A program made the translations under genes and the position numbers. The notes under the pieces were generated by a model that worked only from the letters and a program-made list of their open reading frames with translations, did no database searches and was not told the DNA's origin. A stretch of 64,000 nt of DNA from Paraburkholderia caballeronis (GTDB taxonomy: Bacteria; Pseudomonadota; Gammaproteobacteria; Burkholderiales; Burkholderiaceae): NCBI RefSeq assembly GCF_900104845.1, contig NZ_FNSR01000002.1, forward strand, positions 1,178,001 through 1,242,000, given 5' to 3'. Positions 18,800 through 27,074 of the stretch are shown here, piece after piece. The stretch's first letter is position 1, and the number at the start of each line of letters is the position of its first letter.

Positions 18800-19810
18800 T
18801 CACGCGTTCAGATAACCGGCCGCGCGGAACCAGTCGAGCGCGTCCTTCAGCCCTTCGCGATACGGCCGCGCGCGATAGCCGAGTTCGCGTTCCGCCTTCG
18901 CGGACGTGAAGTACATCTTGTTCTTCGACATCTTCAGCGCGTCCACGGTGACGAACGGCTCGCGCTTCGTGAAATGCGCGACCGCTTCCGCGCCGAGCGC
19001 GAGCGGATATAGCGGCCAGCGCGGCAGCGCGATGGTCGGCGGCTTGCGGCCGACCATGCCGGCGATGTCCGCGAGCATCTGCTGGAGCGGCAGGTTCTCG
19101 CCGCCGAGGATGTAGCGTTCGCCGATGCGCCCGCGCTCCAGCGCGAGAAAATGCCCGGCCGCGACGTCGTCCACGTGCACGAGGTTGAGTCCCGTATCGA
19201 CGAACGCCGGAATCTTGCCGGTCGCCGCCTCGACGATGATGCGGCCGGTCGGTGTCGGCTTCACGTCGCGCGGGCCGATCGGCGTCGACGGATTCACGAT
19301 CACCGCCGGCAGTCCGTCCTGCTCGATCATCCGCTCGACCGCGCGTTCCGCGAGCACCTTGCTGCGCTTGTACACGCCGATCGCCTGATCGGCTTTCAGC
19401 GGCGACGTCTCGTCCACCGATGCGCCCGAACCCGTCACCTTCAGCGTCGCGACGCTGCTCGTGTAGACGATCCGCTCGACGCCCGCGTCGAGCGCCGCGC
19501 GCATCGTCGCTTCCGCGCCTTCGAGGTTCGCGCGCTCGATCTCGTGCGGGTCCGGCGCCCACAGCCGGTAGTCGGCCGCGACGTGGAACAGGTAGCGCAC
19601 GCCGGCGAGCGCCGTGCGCATCGACGCGACGTCGCGCATGTCGCCGGTCACGATCTGCGCGTCGAGGGTCTCGACGTTGGTGCGCGGGCTCGTCGGGCGC
19701 ACCAGCACGCGCACCGCAAAGCCCTTCTGCTGCGCGATGCGGGCGACGGCCGAGCCGACGAAGCCGGACGCGCCGGTGATCAGCACGAGATCGCGTTGGG
19801 AATCGGTCAT
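18800..19810 (-). CDS. hpnA: Hopanoid-associated sugar epimerase HpnA
   Basis: This 336-residue extended SDR / NAD-sugar epimerase has the nucleotide-binding ITGASGFVGSAVAR motif near residue 10. A YxxxK catalytic pair is present in GVYKRSKVLAERAVE, with TSSVATL and the NPSTPIGPRDVKPTPTGRI motif typical of HpnA. It is thought to prepare sugar head groups for extended hopanoids. It starts at the ATG at 19810 (MTDSQRDLVLITGAS). Confidence 0.9.
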   Translation of the reverse strand: MTDSQRDLVLITGASGFVGSAVARIAQQKGFAVRVLVRPTSPRTNVETLDAQIVTGDMRDVASMRTALAGVRYLFHVAADYRLWAPDPHEIERANLEGAEATMRAALDAGVERIVYTSSVATLKVTGSGASVDETSPLKADQAIGVYKRSKVLAERAVERMIEQDGLPAVIVNPSTPIGPRDVKPTPTGRIIVEAATGKIPAFVDTGLNLVHVDDVAAGHFLALERGRIGERYILGGENLPLQQMLADIAGMVGRKPPTIALPRWPLYPLALGAEAVAHFTKREPFVTVDALKMSKNKMYFTSAKAERELGYRARPYREGLKDALDWFRAAGYLNA

Positions 19811-20062
19811 TCGGGATTCGCTTCCATGGTCGGTGGCGGACGGCGGCGAGACGCGCCGCCCGGAGTCGGTGTGGCACGGATTGTACGTGGCGCGCGGCGC
19901 TCGCGGCGTGCGCCGCGGCAACCGCCGCGCACGGATGCGGGCGATTGGATGTACCGGCGATGCACCCGCGCGTGCAGGATGCGGCCGCCCCGGCGCACGC
20001 GGGAGAGGACGATTACAATGCCGCCCTGAAGAGCGTACCGAAATGGGAAAGAGGAGAGAACG

Positions 20063-20359
20063 ATGACCGGACCTGATCTGGATTCGCGCATCGAAACGTA
20101 CTACGTGCGCGTGCGCGGCACGGTGCAGGGCGTGGGCTTTCGCCACGCCACGGTGAGACAGGCGCACGCGCTGCGCATTCGCGGCTACGTGGCCAATCTC
20201 GAAGACGGCTCGGTCGAGGCGGTGATCCAGGGGCCGGCGAACGAGATCGACCGGATGCTGTCATGGCTGCGGCGCGGGCCGCCTGCCGCGCGCGTGACCG
20301 ATCTGGTCAGCGAGGAGCGGTCGAGCGACAAGCGTTACGAACGCTTCGAGCAGCACTGA
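20063..20359 (+). CDS. acyP: Acylphosphatase
   Basis: This 98-residue acylphosphatase hydrolyses carboxyl-phosphate bonds. The catalytic Arg27 lies in GTVQGVGFRHAT and Asn45 in GYVANLEDGSVE, both exactly where the family needs them. A GAGGAGAG-type ribosome site precedes the ATG at 20063. It is monocistronic, with a 250-base gap to the divergent hpnA. Confidence 0.95.
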   Translation: MTGPDLDSRIETYYVRVRGTVQGVGFRHATVRQAHALRIRGYVANLEDGSVEAVIQGPANEIDRMLSWLRRGPPAARVTDLVSEERSSDKRYERFEQH

Positions 20360-20382
20360 CGCGCGCGCAACGCCGCCGCTTT

Positions 20383-20481
20383 GTCGTTGCTTCGTCGTTG
20401 CTTCGTCGTTGCTTCGTCGTTGCTTCGCCGTCGCTTCGCCGTCGCTTCGCCGTCGCTTCGCCGTCGCTTCGCCGTCGCTTC
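20383..20481. repeat. 11-bp tandem repeat, nine units
   Basis: Four copies of GTCGTTGCTTC are followed by five of GCCGTCGCTTC, in perfect register and with no mismatch within each class. The array fills the space between the acylphosphatase stop and the methyltransferase stop. Its period of 11 is not a multiple of three, and it appears non-coding. Confidence 0.95.
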
Positions 20482-20507
20482 GTCGCCGGAATCCGCGCGG
20501 TTGCCGG

Positions 20508-21488
20508 CTACTTCACCGCGAGCAGGCTTTCCGCGAACCCCCATTCCTTCTCGACCCACTGACGCCGGCATTCGAACCCGGCGTCGGCCGCGATCGCCGG
20601 AATCTCGTCGGCGTGGTACTTGTGGCTGCTTTCGGTCCAGATCGTCTCGCCGGCTTCGAGCGATACCGACAACGCCGCCGCGCGCACGTGCGCTTCGACG
20701 CGCCGCTTCGCGCGCAGATGCATCTCGACGCTGCGCGCATCGGGATTGAAGCGCGCGACGTGCTCGAATGCGTCGAGGTCGAAGTCCGCGTCGAGTTCCC
20801 GGTTGATCCGCGCGAGCAGGTTCAGGTTGAACGCGGCGGTCGCGCCGATCGGGTCGTCGTACGCGTCGAGCAGCGTCTCGACCGGCTTCACGAGGTCGGT
20901 GCCGAGCAGCAGCGTGTCGCCGCTTTTCAGCATCGCGCGGATGTCGCGCAGGAAGCGCGTCGCCGCGAGCCGCGCGAAGTTGCCGATCGTGCTGCCGAGA
21001 AACAGCACCAGCAGCCGCTCGCCGTCCGCGCGCTGGCGGCTGACTTCCGCGAGGCCCGCGAGATAGTCGCGCTCGTAGCCGACGATCGAGATGCGCTCGA
21101 TGTCGCCGAGTTCGCGGCGGCAGAGTTGCAGCGCCGCGCGCGAGATCTCGATCGGGCAATACGACGTTGGCTGCCGGCGGCACAACGCTTCGAGAATGCG
21201 GCGGGTCTTGCGGCCGCTGCCGCTGCCGAGTTCCGCGACCGTCACGTCGGACGACAACTCGCCGACGATGTCGGCCGCGTGACGCGCGAGCAGGCGTTCT
21301 TCCGCGCGCGTCACGCCGTATTCGGGCAATACGGTGATCACTTCGAACAGCGCGGAGCCGACTTCGTCGTACAGGTATTTCGACGGCAGTTCCTTCTGCG
21401 GCGCGTGCGTGAGGCCGGCGCGGACGTCGGCGGCGAAGCCGCTGGCGACGGCGGGTAGAGGCGCGGGATGGGGCGCGGGACGGATCAT
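20508..21488 (-). CDS. EgtD-family L-histidine N-alpha-methyltransferase
   Basis: This 326-residue SAM-dependent methyltransferase is of the EgtD type. It has PKELPSKYLYDEVGSALFE-like opening residues, LPEYGVTRAEE with the substrate-contacting Tyr57, and the SAM motif ELGSGSGRKT at 86-95. LVLFLGSTIGNF and the C-terminal SHKYHADEI complete the pattern. EgtD trimethylates histidine to hercynine for ergothioneine. No egtB-like gene is adjacent. The ATG at 21488 has GGAG upstream. Confidence 0.87.
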   Translation of the reverse strand: MIRPAPHPAPLPAVASGFAADVRAGLTHAPQKELPSKYLYDEVGSALFEVITVLPEYGVTRAEERLLARHAADIVGELSSDVTVAELGSGSGRKTRRILEALCRRQPTSYCPIEISRAALQLCRRELGDIERISIVGYERDYLAGLAEVSRQRADGERLLVLFLGSTIGNFARLAATRFLRDIRAMLKSGDTLLLGTDLVKPVETLLDAYDDPIGATAAFNLNLLARINRELDADFDLDAFEHVARFNPDARSVEMHLRAKRRVEAHVRAAALSVSLEAGETIWTESSHKYHADEIPAIAADAGFECRRQWVEKEWGFAESLLAVK

Positions 21489-21861
21489 GCGGGCTCCGGG
21501 ATGGATGAATGGCAGGGCGGGATGCAGAGTAACGCGGGTGACGGTTGCGCGCTTGCCGACGACGCGCGCCGGAACGCGAGACTTACGTTCTAGTCCATCG
21601 CGGCGCGATCCGCACGGGCCGATTCGCGCTGCGCCGCGATGCCCCCCGTAGCAGCACGGCGCATGCCCGCGCATCGCGCAACCGGTCTAGAATGCCGGCT
21701 GCGTCGCGGCGGCAGCACGGCCGGCGGCCAGTAGCGGCGGCGCACGACCGCCGGTGAAAACCTTTACATCCGATGACGAACAACGCTTGTCCACGGGGTC
21801 CGTCCGCGACCGCCCTGGTGTTTTCCCTGCCTTCTTGTCCGCTGTTCGCGCCGCCGATTCG
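21489..21861. other. Intergenic gap between divergent methyltransferase and RarD-like genes
   Basis: This gap of about 370 bases presumably holds divergent promoters. An open frame runs upstream of the RarD-like ATG from a GTG at 21754, but its sequence lacks family similarity. No clear promoter hexamers, hairpins or RNA genes were seen. Confidence 0.4.
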
Positions 21862-22755
21862 ATGAACCAGTTCGATTACGGACGCGGCCTCGCGTTTTCG
21901 GTCGGCGCGTCGGCGCTGTTCGCGCTGCTTTCCGCCTACACGTTGCTACTGCGGCCGCTCGGCGGCCTCGACATCTTCGCGTGGCGCGTGGTCTGGACGG
22001 TGCCGGGCGCGCTGCTGCTGATCGCGCTGCGCGGACGCTGGCCGCAGTTCCGCGCGCTCGTCGCGCGGATGCGCGCGGAGCCGCGCGTCGCGCTTTCGCT
22101 CGCCGTGACCGCCGCGCTGCTCGGCTCGCAGTTGTGGGTGTTCCTGTGGGCGCCGCTGCACGGGCGGATGCTCGAAGTGTCGCTTGGCTATTTCCTGCTG
22201 CCGCTCATGATGGTGCTGGTCGGACGCTTCCACTATCACGAGCGGCTCGACGGTTTGCAGTGGGCCGCGGTCGCGTGCGCGGCGGCCGGCGTCGCGCACG
22301 AACTGTGGGCGACACATGCGTTTTCGTGGCCGACGGTGCTGGTGATGATCGGTTATCCGCCGTATTTCATGCTGCGTCGCCGGCTGCGCGTCGATCCGAT
22401 GACCGCGTTCGCGGTCGAGATGACGCTGCTGTTTCCGTTCGCCGTGTTTCAGGCGTATGCGGGCGGCTCGTTCGCGCTGCTCGAAGGCCGCGCGCTGTTG
22501 ACGTTCGTGCTGCTGCCCGGACTCGGCGTGTTGAGCACGCTGGCGCTCGCGTCGTGGCTGAAGGCGAGCCGGATGCTGCCGATGGCGCTGTTCGGCATCC
22601 TCGGGTATGTCGAGCCGGTGCTGCTTATCGTCGTGTCGGTGACGCTGCTCGGCGAGCATCTGAATGCGCGCCAGCTTGCGACCTACGTGCCGATCTGGCT
22701 CGCGGTCGCGCTCGTCGCGCTGCATAGCGCGCGGCTGGTGCGGTTGTCGCGATGA
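21862..22755 (+). CDS. RarD-like EamA/DMT-family permease
   Basis: This 297-residue inner-membrane protein has about ten hydrophobic helices in two EamA-type halves. It has RarD features: FSVGASALFALLSAYTLLL at helix 1, WRVVWTVPGALLL, LWAPLHGRMLEVSLGYFLLP, and SWLKASRMLPMALFGILGYVEP in the second half. RarD proteins are implicated in chloramphenicol resistance, but the natural substrate is unknown. I chose the ATG at 21862 because helix 1 follows at once. Confidence 0.87.
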   Translation: MNQFDYGRGLAFSVGASALFALLSAYTLLLRPLGGLDIFAWRVVWTVPGALLLIALRGRWPQFRALVARMRAEPRVALSLAVTAALLGSQLWVFLWAPLHGRMLEVSLGYFLLPLMMVLVGRFHYHERLDGLQWAAVACAAAGVAHELWATHAFSWPTVLVMIGYPPYFMLRRRLRVDPMTAFAVEMTLLFPFAVFQAYAGGSFALLEGRALLTFVLLPGLGVLSTLALASWLKASRMLPMALFGILGYVEPVLLIVVSVTLLGEHLNARQLATYVPIWLAVALVALHSARLVRLSR

Positions 22756-22756
22756 G

Positions 22757-22786
22757 CCGCGCACGGCGTCGACGCCGCGCATTTTT
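22757..22786. terminator. Likely terminator between convergent genes
   Basis: The palindrome CGGCGTCGACGCCG with flanking G+C pairs is followed by a short T-run on the plus strand. It sits between the RarD-like gene and the convergent Mpo1-like gene. Confidence 0.5.
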
Positions 22787-23347
22787 CTAGCGATGACCGG
22801 TGCGGGGCGTGCGTCCGGCGCGCGCTTCGTGACCCGCAGCGCGCGCCGGCCCGGCCTTCGCGTCGATCGCGGCGCGCAGCGCGGGCCGCCAGCCGGCGCT
22901 GAACAACGCTTCCGCGAGCACGAACAGCGGGCCGATCAGCAACCCGATCACGTCGTCGACGAACGCGGGCTTGCGATGCTCGTAAGCCGCATGCCCGACG
23001 AACTGGAACACCCAGCCGATCACGAACAGGCCGATGCCGCCGCCGAGCCACCATGTCGTGGATTGCTGCGCGAACCACGCGCCGGACGCGACGCACGCCG
23101 CCGACACGACCGCCATCGCGATGCCGAGCGACACGTCGAGCGCCAGGTAATAGAGCGTCGCCGCGCCGAACAGCAGCCACGCGGGCGACAGCGCGACCGG
23201 CCATGCGGCCGGAGTCCACGCGGGCCGCGACAGCAGGATCGCGAGCGCGACGACGATCAGCGGAATGCCGACGAAGTGGGTCGCGATGTTGCGGCGGTCG
23301 CGGTGATAGGCGGCGTATTGCGCCAGTTGATCGGTCAGGGTTTTCAT
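22787..23347 (-). CDS. Mpo1/DUF962-family membrane protein
   Basis: This 186-residue protein has several membrane helices. The opening YAAYHRDRRNIATHFVGIPLI and later WVFQFVGHAAYEHRKPAF carry the spaced His residues of the Mpo1 (DUF962) family, whose yeast member is an Fe(II) 2-hydroxy fatty acid dioxygenase. The last ~25 residues are Arg/Ala-rich and non-conserved. The role of bacterial members is not firmly known; fatty-acid alpha-oxidation is an inference. Confidence 0.88.
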   Translation of the reverse strand: MKTLTDQLAQYAAYHRDRRNIATHFVGIPLIVVALAILLSRPAWTPAAWPVALSPAWLLFGAATLYYLALDVSLGIAMAVVSAACVASGAWFAQQSTTWWLGGGIGLFVIGWVFQFVGHAAYEHRKPAFVDDVIGLLIGPLFVLAEALFSAGWRPALRAAIDAKAGPARAAGHEARAGRTPRTGHR

Positions 23348-23477
23348 GGGCGCCGCTCCGTCTCCGGGTTGTTGTGTGCTGCCGATCCGCGCAGATTACC
23401 CGAGACGGCGCGGCTGCGGACAGACATAGAGGGCGCGCTCTACGCCCCAGCGTTGCGATGTTGATCGATGCGTATAC

Positions 23478-23500
23478 AGATTGATCGTAACGATCAATCT
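23478..23500. promoter_or_regulatory. 23-bp perfect palindrome, operator-like
   Basis: AGATTGATCG-TAA-CGATCAATCT has perfect 10-bp arms and lies between the divergent Mpo1-like and HAD genes, in an A+T-richer pocket. A further TTGATCGAT copy sits just upstream at 23461. No regulator gene is adjacent. Confidence 0.6.
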
Positions 23501-23604
23501 AAGCAGCCGCGCGGATTGCCGATACTTCCGGTTTGCACCGACAATGTCCCGTATCTCCTTCTCCCGGCCATCCCGGCCGTGATCGCCATGACCGGATTCC
23601 CCCG

Positions 23605-24243
23605 ATGACCGACCGCATCGTCGCCGCCTTCGACTTCGACGGCACCATCACCACGTCGGACAGTTTTCGCGCATTCGTGCTGCATGCGGCCGGCCCCGCG
23701 CGGTTCGTGCTGGCCGCGCTGCGCTGCCTGCCGTCGATCGCCGGCGTACCGCTGCGGCTTGCCGACCGTGGCCGCGCGAAGGCGCGTTTCCTGTTCGCGG
23801 CGCTCGGCCCGGCGCGCTTCGAGACGCTCGACGCCGCCGCCGACCGGTTCGTCCGCGAGCGGCTGCCCGCGCTGCTGCGCGACGACATGCTCGCGCGCAT
23901 CCGCGAGCATCAGGCGCTCGGTCACGAGGTGGTGCTGGTCAGCGCGTCGCCGTCGCTGTATCTGCGCAAGTGGGCGGCGTCGGCCGGCATCGACACGGTG
24001 TTAGCCAGCGAACTCGAATGGCGCGACGGCGCTTATACCGGCCGGCTGGCGGGCAGGAACTGCTGGGGGCCGGAGAAGTCCGCGCGGCTGCGCGCGTGGT
24101 GGGGCGAACGGGCGCCGCGCACGCTGTACGCGTATGGCGACAGCCGGGGCGATCGCGAGATGGCGGCGCTTGCCGACCATCCGTGGATTCGCGGCACCGT
24201 GCCGATGCCGCCGATGGCCCACGCGGCTGGCGGCGCGATGTGA
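23605..24243 (+). CDS. HAD-superfamily subfamily IB phosphatase
   Basis: This 212-residue HAD-IB hydrolase has motif I FDFDGTITTSDS (Asp nucleophile and acid/base), motif II as VLVSASPSLYL, a Lys in GPEKSARL, and motif IV YGDSRGDREM. HAD-IB members include SerB-like and phosphatidylglycerophosphatase-like enzymes; the C-terminal GNCWG-like RNCWGPEKSARL segment is common to that group. The substrate is not assignable. Confidence 0.88.
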   Translation: MTDRIVAAFDFDGTITTSDSFRAFVLHAAGPARFVLAALRCLPSIAGVPLRLADRGRAKARFLFAALGPARFETLDAAADRFVRERLPALLRDDMLARIREHQALGHEVVLVSASPSLYLRKWAASAGIDTVLASELEWRDGAYTGRLAGRNCWGPEKSARLRAWWGERAPRTLYAYGDSRGDREMAALADHPWIRGTVPMPPMAHAAGGAM

Positions 24244-24334
24244 GACGCCGCCGTCGAACACGCTGATGGCCCGCGCGGGGAGCGCGGGCGAGGGCACGCC
24301 GTTCCGGCGTGAACGGCCGCGCGCTGGTTAGCTG

Positions 24335-24595
24335 TCAGTTGAATGGATTGTCGATGACGCCGGGTTTCGCGTCCGGTTCGTCCGCGACTTTCGCGGGCAG
24401 ATGCGGATCGGCCTGCAGGCGGGCCACCACGCTGTCGAGCGCGGCCTTCAGCGCGAGCGCGGCCGCGAGGCCGCGCCTGTCGCGCGTGAGCGCCAGTTCG
24501 CCGGCGATCCGCACGGCCGTCCGGCCGTTCGCCACCGTCAGCGCGTCGCCTTGCACGTTCAGCACGTCGTCGTCGTTCGCGTATGCGTCAAACAC
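24335..24595 (-). CDS. Small hypothetical protein coupled to the nuclease gene
   Basis: I do not recognise this 86-residue protein. It is soluble, with an acidic start (MFDAYANDDDVL), a helical middle rich in Ala/Leu and a proline-containing tail ending DNPFN. The start is a GTG that lies inside the 3' end of the nuclease gene, with AGGAGG eight bases upstream. This is a strong sign of genuine translation and of coupling. Its role could be intracellular protection or regulation, but nothing in the sequence shows that. Confidence 0.7.
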   Translation of the reverse strand: MFDAYANDDDVLNVQGDALTVANGRTAVRIAGELALTRDRRGLAAALALKAALDSVVARLQADPHLPAKVADEPDAKPGVIDNPFN

Positions 24596-25337
24596 CTTTT
24601 AGTCCTCCTGGGCGCTGGTCCTTCAGGTTCTCCGGAATGCCGGGGAAGCGGATGCCGCTCGCCGCTTCGAGTTCGTGCACCGTGCGGATATCGTAGCGGT
24701 TCGTCGACACGTTGTCGGCGACGATCGCGAACGCGACCCGCCGCGACGGCACGTAGACCACCTTGAACAACTGCGTTGGCACGAACACGCGCGACGCTCC
24801 GATCGTCTGCAACTGCGAGCCGGAAAACAGCGGGCCGGTGACGACATACGCGTCGCCGTCCTTCGATGTGATCCGCCGCACCGCGGTTTCGAGCCGCGAC
24901 CACAGGCGCTGGTTGTTCTCGCGGTTCTGCGGGACGATGTTCGCGAGCGAGAACGACTGCGCCATCGCCTCCGGGTTCCAGCGGTTGCCAGCCGGGCTCA
25001 TGTGACCGCGGTCGAAGCCGCTGCGCCTGTAGTCGGCTAGCGTCGCGCCTTCGCCGGGCGGCAGCCGGTCGTCCTCGAAGAAGCGGTTCGTGCGCGTCAT
25101 CTCCTTCGCGGCGTCCAGGTGGTCGCGCGTCAGGTGCTCGGCCGACCACAGCGGCCCATGCGTGACGCCCGAATGCAGCACGACGAAGTCCGCGTAACAC
25201 AGCACGCGGGTCTTCGGCGCCATGCGCGCATTCGAGAGGGTGGGGAACTGGCCGTCGGGGACGAACCGGGAACACGGCGGCGCGGCGAAAACATGGCTCG
25301 CGGCGGCCATCAACAGACACGCAAACAGCTTCTTCAT
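24588..25337 (-). CDS. Exported DNA/RNA non-specific endonuclease
   Basis: This 249-residue protein has a cleavable signal peptide (MKKLFACLLMAAASHVFA). The catalytic DRGH motif is at residues 109-112 (FDRGHMSPAGNRW), with the metal-binding Asn in NIVPQNRENN about 30 residues later, as in Serratia-type nucleases. It is predicted to cut DNA and RNA in the periplasm or outside the cell. Start at the ATG at 25337. Confidence 0.93.
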   Translation of the reverse strand: MKKLFACLLMAAASHVFAAPPCSRFVPDGQFPTLSNARMAPKTRVLCYADFVVLHSGVTHGPLWSAEHLTRDHLDAAKEMTRTNRFFEDDRLPPGEGATLADYRRSGFDRGHMSPAGNRWNPEAMAQSFSLANIVPQNRENNQRLWSRLETAVRRITSKDGDAYVVTGPLFSGSQLQTIGASRVFVPTQLFKVVYVPSRRVAFAIVADNVSTNRYDIRTVHELEAASGIRFPGIPENLKDQRPGGLKGV

Positions 25338-25656
25338 CTGCAAAAGCGGGCATGGGGAAATCGGCGGCCCGCCAGTATAGCGGGCGGGTGCGCGATTGCC
25401 CAACGCGCGCGGCGGTGTCGGCGGAGGCGGGTCAGAGAGGGGCGAGGAGGCGGGCGCGCGGATTGTCGCGCGTCATGCGCGGAGTGCGACGCCCGGATGC
25501 GTTCGGGCGGCTTGTGTTTCCGCCTGCGTCATGCAGCGCGACCGTTCGATTTTTCTTCGGACAACGGAAGTCCGCTGCGTGGCGCAATGCGCCGCGCAGC
25601 GTCAGCGTGTAACGATGGGTAGCTGGAGAGATCGAGAGGGCAACGCCCCGCACCGC
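25338..25656. other. Intergenic region
   Basis: This gap of about 320 bases is upstream of the nuclease gene and downstream of the next minus-strand gene. Open frames here are G+C-driven and lack protein-like composition. No clear terminator or promoter was seen. Confidence 0.4.
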
Positions 25657-26016
25657 TCAATCCGCGAACAGCGAATGCTCCGCGCGGATCGGCTGGCGAT
25701 CGACGGCCTGCAGCCGCCAGTAGCCGTTCATCGGCGCATGCGACAGCTCGCACGACCACGTCGCGTCGCCCTGTGACGTACTCACCTGCTGGCGCCGGTC
25801 CACGTGCAGTCCGCTCAATGTGCACAGCGGCTTGTCCGCGCTCGGCGCGCACAGCGTTGTCACGCCGCCGGTGTCGCGCAGTTCGCCCCATTCGGGCAGT
25901 TCGATGCCCGCATGCGATTCGCGCGACCACCGCTGCTGTTCGGTGTCGAGCCAGAGCACTGCGTAATCGTGGTTGACGGTCGGGTCGGAGCCGTTGATCA
26001 GGATCGTGAGTCGCAT
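25657..26016 (-). CDS. Conserved hypothetical protein, probably DUF3564
   Basis: This 119-residue soluble protein starts MRLTILINGSDPTVNHDYAV and contains WLDTEQQRWSRESHAGIELP and WSCELSHAPMNGYWRLQAV. I recall this pattern from Burkholderia proteins annotated DUF3564, but cannot verify it here. Function unknown. It is the last ordinary host-like gene before the decayed prophage. Confidence 0.75.
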   Translation of the reverse strand: MRLTILINGSDPTVNHDYAVLWLDTEQQRWSRESHAGIELPEWGELRDTGGVTTLCAPSADKPLCTLSGLHVDRRQQVSTSQGDATWSCELSHAPMNGYWRLQAVDRQPIRAEHSLFAD

Positions 26017-26579
26017 GGTGTAGTCGCTGGCGGGCAGGAGGAGGGAATGTTCAAGTCTAGGATGAGTTCGCGCGGACGCAAGTGGGCGATTCGCATGGTG
26101 CGGCCGCTTCAATAGCGTTTGTGCAAATGGTCGTTCGCGCATCGGCGGATTGATTCGATGAGCGTAACGAATGGGTCGGTTATCGGCGGGCTTGAACCCG
26201 ATAGGACCGCTTCCAGATTGAGGGTTCGGCGCGCCGGTCCGGCCCCCGCCGCAACGCATGAACGCCCGGTCTGCGCGACTTTCCCCATGACAGACGATGG
26301 CGGGAGGCACAGAAGCCACAGTTCAAAGACTCGAAGACGGACGTCGAAGGACAGAATGACGTCACCGCGTTGTGCCGCCACCTGCTGCGTGAACTTCCAC
26401 GAGCCGCGCATCGGCCGATGTGCCCGCGATGCCTGAACACAACGCGATTCCGAATGTGCCCGTGAAAAGCGATGCGTGCCGGATGCCGCTCCTCGAACGC
26501 GACACGCGGACAAGACATCGGTCGTCTGCTTCGTGCGCCTCGAACCGACGGCCGTGAGGCAACGCGGTTGACCGGCTCG
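26017..26579. other. Degenerate DNA at the left edge of the prophage remnant
   Basis: Frames on both strands are open by chance composition, but none reads as a convincing protein. The minus strand may hold decayed, frameshifted remains of the terminase C-terminal region (the stretch around 26440-26560). No attachment-site repeat could be identified. Confidence 0.4.
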
Positions 26580-26917
26580 GCTGACCGGCGGTCTGGTGCG
26601 AGCGCGCGCAGCCGTTGCGCTTCACTCCACGCCGCGCCGCACGCTTCGCAGTAAATGCGCGCGGTCTTCGGCAGATGCCGCGTTTCGTCGTCCGGATCGC
26701 GCGCCCACTTCACATGCGCGAAGAATTCCGGAAATTGCCGGTGTCCGCAGTGAGGACAGGCAACCGACGCGCGCCGCTGGTCGGACTGCGCATAGGCGCT
26801 TGCGATACGGCTCTGTTCTTCGATGGTTGGCGAACACGCGCGGATCGACAGCCAGTTTGCGAAAGTCGCCGTGCGTTCCTCTGCGAGCGCGATTGGTTCG
26901 CCTTCGCGCGTGAGCGC
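26580..26917 (-). pseudogene. Phage terminase large subunit (GpA type), internal fragment
   Basis: Read on the minus strand from 26917, about 110 codons give a GpA-type terminase segment: REGEPIALAEERTATFANWL, then SPTIEEQSRIASAYAQSDQR, the first zinc-knuckle-like ACPHCGHRQFPEFF, then TARIYCEACGAAWSEAQRLR. These correspond to the middle of a ~600-700-residue protein. The N-terminal ATPase region is missing, and similarity fades after about 26580. Hence it cannot package DNA and is a relic. Confidence 0.8.
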
Positions 26918-26929
26918 CCGCCGAACCGC

Positions 26930-27072
26930 AGCGGCGCATCTTTCCGACCGACTACAGCCGCGACGATCTGGTTAACCGCCTGGTCGAATCAGAGTCCGAG
27001 AATCAGCGGCTTTGGGAGCGGATTCACACGCTCACCATGCGCATAGCCGAACTGGAACTGCTGGTTCCGTAG
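26930..27072 (+). pseudogene. 3' remnant of a small coiled-coil phage gene
   Basis: A protein-like tail RRIFPTDYSRDDLVNRLVES runs into a heptad-like helix and ends at a TAG three bases from the convergent helix-turn-helix gene. There is no start codon: a stop lies in frame at 26911. The 5' end meets the truncated terminase fragment within about 15 bases, which marks a deletion junction. Confidence 0.5.
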
Positions 27073-27074
27073 CG

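Noticed and set aside
20383..20481. Possible CRISPR array
   Set aside because: Units are 11 bp with no spacers; it is a simple tandem repeat.
26119..26436. Plus-strand open frame of 105 codons
   Set aside because: Composition is not protein-like, and it lies over degenerate phage DNA; no motif seen.
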